Notes under the pieces: model-generated
Seen by the model: only the letters and a program-made list of their open reading frames with translations
What the model was told of the DNA's origin: nothing
Database searches by the model: none
Shown here: positions 4,006 to 5,549 of the stretch, in pieces
Numbering within the stretch: position 1 is the stretch's first letter
How the letters are laid out: the number at the start of each line of letters is the position of its first letter
Translations under genes and position numbers: made by a program
DNA from: an uncultured Candidatus Saccharibacteria bacterium
Lineage (GTDB): Bacteria; Patescibacteria; Saccharimonadia; Saccharimonadales; UBA6022
Assembly: GCA_946479115.1 (NCBI GenBank)
Contig: CAMLED010000061.1
Location: 1 to 5,549 of the forward strand
Reading direction: 5' to 3'
DNA: 5,549 nucleotides

Positions 4006-5549
4006 ATGGGTAAAATTATCGGAATTGACCTTGGAACAACCAACAGCGCGTTTGCGTACATGGTAGCCGGCAAGCCAGAAGTCATTGCGAACGCTGAAGG
4101 TAACCGTACGACGCCATCTGTCGTTGCTATTAATAAAAGCGGCGAACGTTTGGTCGGTCAGGTTGCGCAGCGTCAGCGTGTGACGAATGCAAAAAACACT
4201 ATCTATGGTGTAAAGCGTTTGATCGGTCGCAAGTTTAGCGACAAAGAGGTTCAAAAAGATCACGATATTATGCCATACGAAATCGTCAAAAAAGACGGTG
4301 GCGTTGCGGTAAAGATGGGCGACAAGGATTACTCACCAGAAGAAGTATCGGCTATGATTCTTTCAAAGATCAAAGCTGATGCCGAAGCTTTCCTTGGTGA
4401 AAAAGTCACCGAAGCGGTCATTACCGTTCCTGCGTATTTCGATGACTCACAGCGTCAGGCAACCAAAGACGCTGGTAAGATTGCTGGCCTTGAAGTAAAG
4501 CGTATTATCAACGAGCCAACTGCCGCGGCGCTTGCTTATGGCCTTGATAGTAAAAAAGACGAAAAGATCGCTGTCTTCGACCTTGGTGGTGGTACATTCG
4601 ACGTCTCAATCCTTGATCTGGGTGATGGTGTCTTTGAAGTCCGTTCAACTAATGGTGATACACACCTAGGTGGTGAAGATTTCGACAACCGTATCGTTAA
4701 CCACTTCCTTGATGTCTTTAAAAACCAAGAAGGTATCGATCTTAAATCTGACAAGGCTGCTATGCAACGCCTCAAGGACGAAGCTGAAAAAGCCAAGAAA
4801 GAATTGTCATCAACAACTGAATACGAGATCAACCTACCGTTCCTTACAGCTGATGCTGATGGTCCAAAGCACTTCGAGTACAAACTTACTCGTAGCAAAC
4901 TCGAAGAGTTAGTTGCTGATCTTATCGATCGCCTCGCTGAGCCGGTTGAAAAGGCATTGAAAGATGCTGAAGTAAAAGCTAGCGACATCGATGAAATCGT
5001 TCTTGTTGGTGGTATGACTCGTATGCCTGCAGTTGTAGAAAAAGTAAAAGCCATCTTCGGCAAAGAACCGCTCAAGGGCGTGAACCCAGACGAAGTTGTT
5101 GCCGTTGGTGCAGCGATTCAGGGCGGCGTGCTTGCTGGTGACGTTAAGGACGTATTGCTCCTCGACGTAACCCCACTATCTCTTGGTATTGAAACCATGG
5201 GTGGTGTCACAACCAAGCTTATCGACCGCAACAGTACGATCCCAACCAGCAAGTCTGAAACATTCTCAACTGCTGCTGATAACCAGCCACAAGTTGAAAT
5301 CCATGTCCTACAAGGCGAGCGCGAAATGGCTGCTGACAACAAATCACTTGGTCGCTTTACACTCGACGGGATTGCACCTGCCCCTCGTGGTGTGCCACAA
5401 ATCGAAGTAACTTTTGACCTAGATGCTAACGGTATCCTGAACGTCACCGCTAAGGACAAGGGAACTGGCAAGGAACAAAAAATTACCATTTCTGATAGTG
5501 GAAACATGAGCAAAGAAGACATCGAAAAAGCAGCCAAAGAAGCCGAAGC
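4006..5549 (+). CDS. dnaK: Chaperone protein DnaK (Hsp70), 3'-partial
   Basis: ATP-dependent cytoplasmic Hsp70 chaperone that binds exposed hydrophobic peptides, working with GrpE (encoded just upstream) and DnaJ (not in the window). 514 codons are visible and the frame is open to the window end; full proteins are about 610-640 residues, so most of the C-terminal lid is missing. The nucleotide-binding domain (1 to about 382) shows [10 protein letters not shown] (5-14), Lys70 in [22 protein letters not shown] (141-153), [12 protein letters not shown] (168-179), [10 protein letters not shown] (192-201) and the [10 protein letters not shown] block (332-341). The interdomain linker VLLLDVTP spans 383-390. 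The substrate-binding beta domain follows, with Met398 and Val430 aligning by motif to peptide-pocket residues Met404 and Val436 of E. coli DnaK. The lid helices begin near 503. The ~24-residue segment near 77-100 that Firmicutes and Actinobacteria lack is present. Control is by two promoters and two CIRCE sites. Confidence 0.99.
   Translation, partial: MGKIIGIDLGTTNSAFAYMVAGKPEVIANAEGNRTTPSVVAINKSGERLVGQVAQRQRVTNAKNTIYGVKRLIGRKFSDKEVQKDHDIMPYEIVKKDGGVAVKMGDKDYSPEEVSAMILSKIKADAEAFLGEKVTEAVITVPAYFDDSQRQATKDAGKIAGLEVKRIINEPTAAALAYGLDSKKDEKIAVFDLGGGTFDVSILDLGDGVFEVRSTNGDTHLGGEDFDNRIVNHFLDVFKNQEGIDLKSDKAAMQRLKDEAEKAKKELSSTTEYEINLPFLTADADGPKHFEYKLTRSKLEELVADLIDRLAEPVEKALKDAEVKASDIDEIVLVGGMTRMPAVVEKVKAIFGKEPLKGVNPDEVVAVGAAIQGGVLAGDVKDVLLLDVTPLSLGIETMGGVTTKLIDRNSTIPTSKSETFSTAADNQPQVEIHVLQGEREMAADNKSLGRFTLDGIAPAPRGVPQIEVTFDLDANGILNVTAKDKGTGKEQKITISDSGNMSKEDIEKAAKEAE

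Noticed and set aside
3940..4263. 107-codon minus-strand frame running from dnaK into the control region
   Set aside because: It would have to start inside dnaK and end in the CIRCE-B region; no ribosome binding site or family similarity is seen.
4536..5075. 179-codon open frame on the minus strand
   Set aside because: It lies wholly antisense to conserved dnaK codons, is a Ser/Arg-rich translation typical of reverse-frame shadows, and has no recognisable domain.
5118..5537. 139-codon open frame on the minus strand
   Set aside because: Also antisense to the dnaK substrate-binding domain; the open frame follows from dnaK codon usage.

Overview
The window carries five genes plus one small ORF, all on the + strand and tightly packed: the end-truncated translation factor lepA, a guanylate kinase (gmk), and a heat-shock cluster made of hrcA, a 44-residue hydrophobic small ORF, grpE and a 3'-truncated dnaK. 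All proteins read through cleanly with the standard code. The compact spacing, the wording of the LepA N-terminus, the shortened HrcA and short GrpE, and the roughly mid-40s G+C (judged by eye, not computed) suggest a small-genome bacterium of the Candidate Phyla Radiation, possibly Candidatus Saccharibacteria (TM7). That placement is an inference at moderate confidence. Recoding lineages such as Gracilibacteria or Absconditabacteria are unlikely, because no in-frame TGA is needed anywhere.

Layout. Bases 1-1772 hold lepA, lacking only its first few codons. An 18-base gap contains an extended -10 promoter element (TGTTACAAT) that would start an mRNA at or next to the gmk ATG. gmk (1791-2504) ends inside a CIRCE operator (2501-2527), the HrcA binding site, which overlaps a sigma-70-type promoter whose predicted start point is the hrcA ATG itself, so hrcA mRNA looks leaderless. 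hrcA (2548-3258) overlaps the small ORF (3258-3392) by one base. The small ORF's stop codon overlaps the ribosome binding site of grpE (3403-3867). The 138-base grpE-dnaK gap is dense with control signals: an 18-bp perfect palindrome, a perfect CIRCE with a near-consensus promoter threaded through it and a T-run after it (so it can also act as a terminator hairpin), then a second degenerate CIRCE with a second possible promoter. dnaK starts at 4006 behind a strong Shine-Dalgarno and leaves the window after 514 codons.

How it works together. HrcA should repress both its own operon (hrcA-small ORF-grpE) and dnaK through CIRCE sites, three in all. DnaK and GrpE are the Hsp70 chaperone and its nucleotide exchange factor. 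Upstream genes lepA and gmk are housekeeping genes (translation, nucleotide metabolism) and carry no CIRCE of their own.

Most worth a second look: the small ORF, whose product is a four-fold 11-residue repeat forming a predicted long amphipathic or membrane helix and which sits translationally coupled between hrcA and grpE; the merged operator/promoter/terminator ahead of dnaK; and the internally shortened HrcA.
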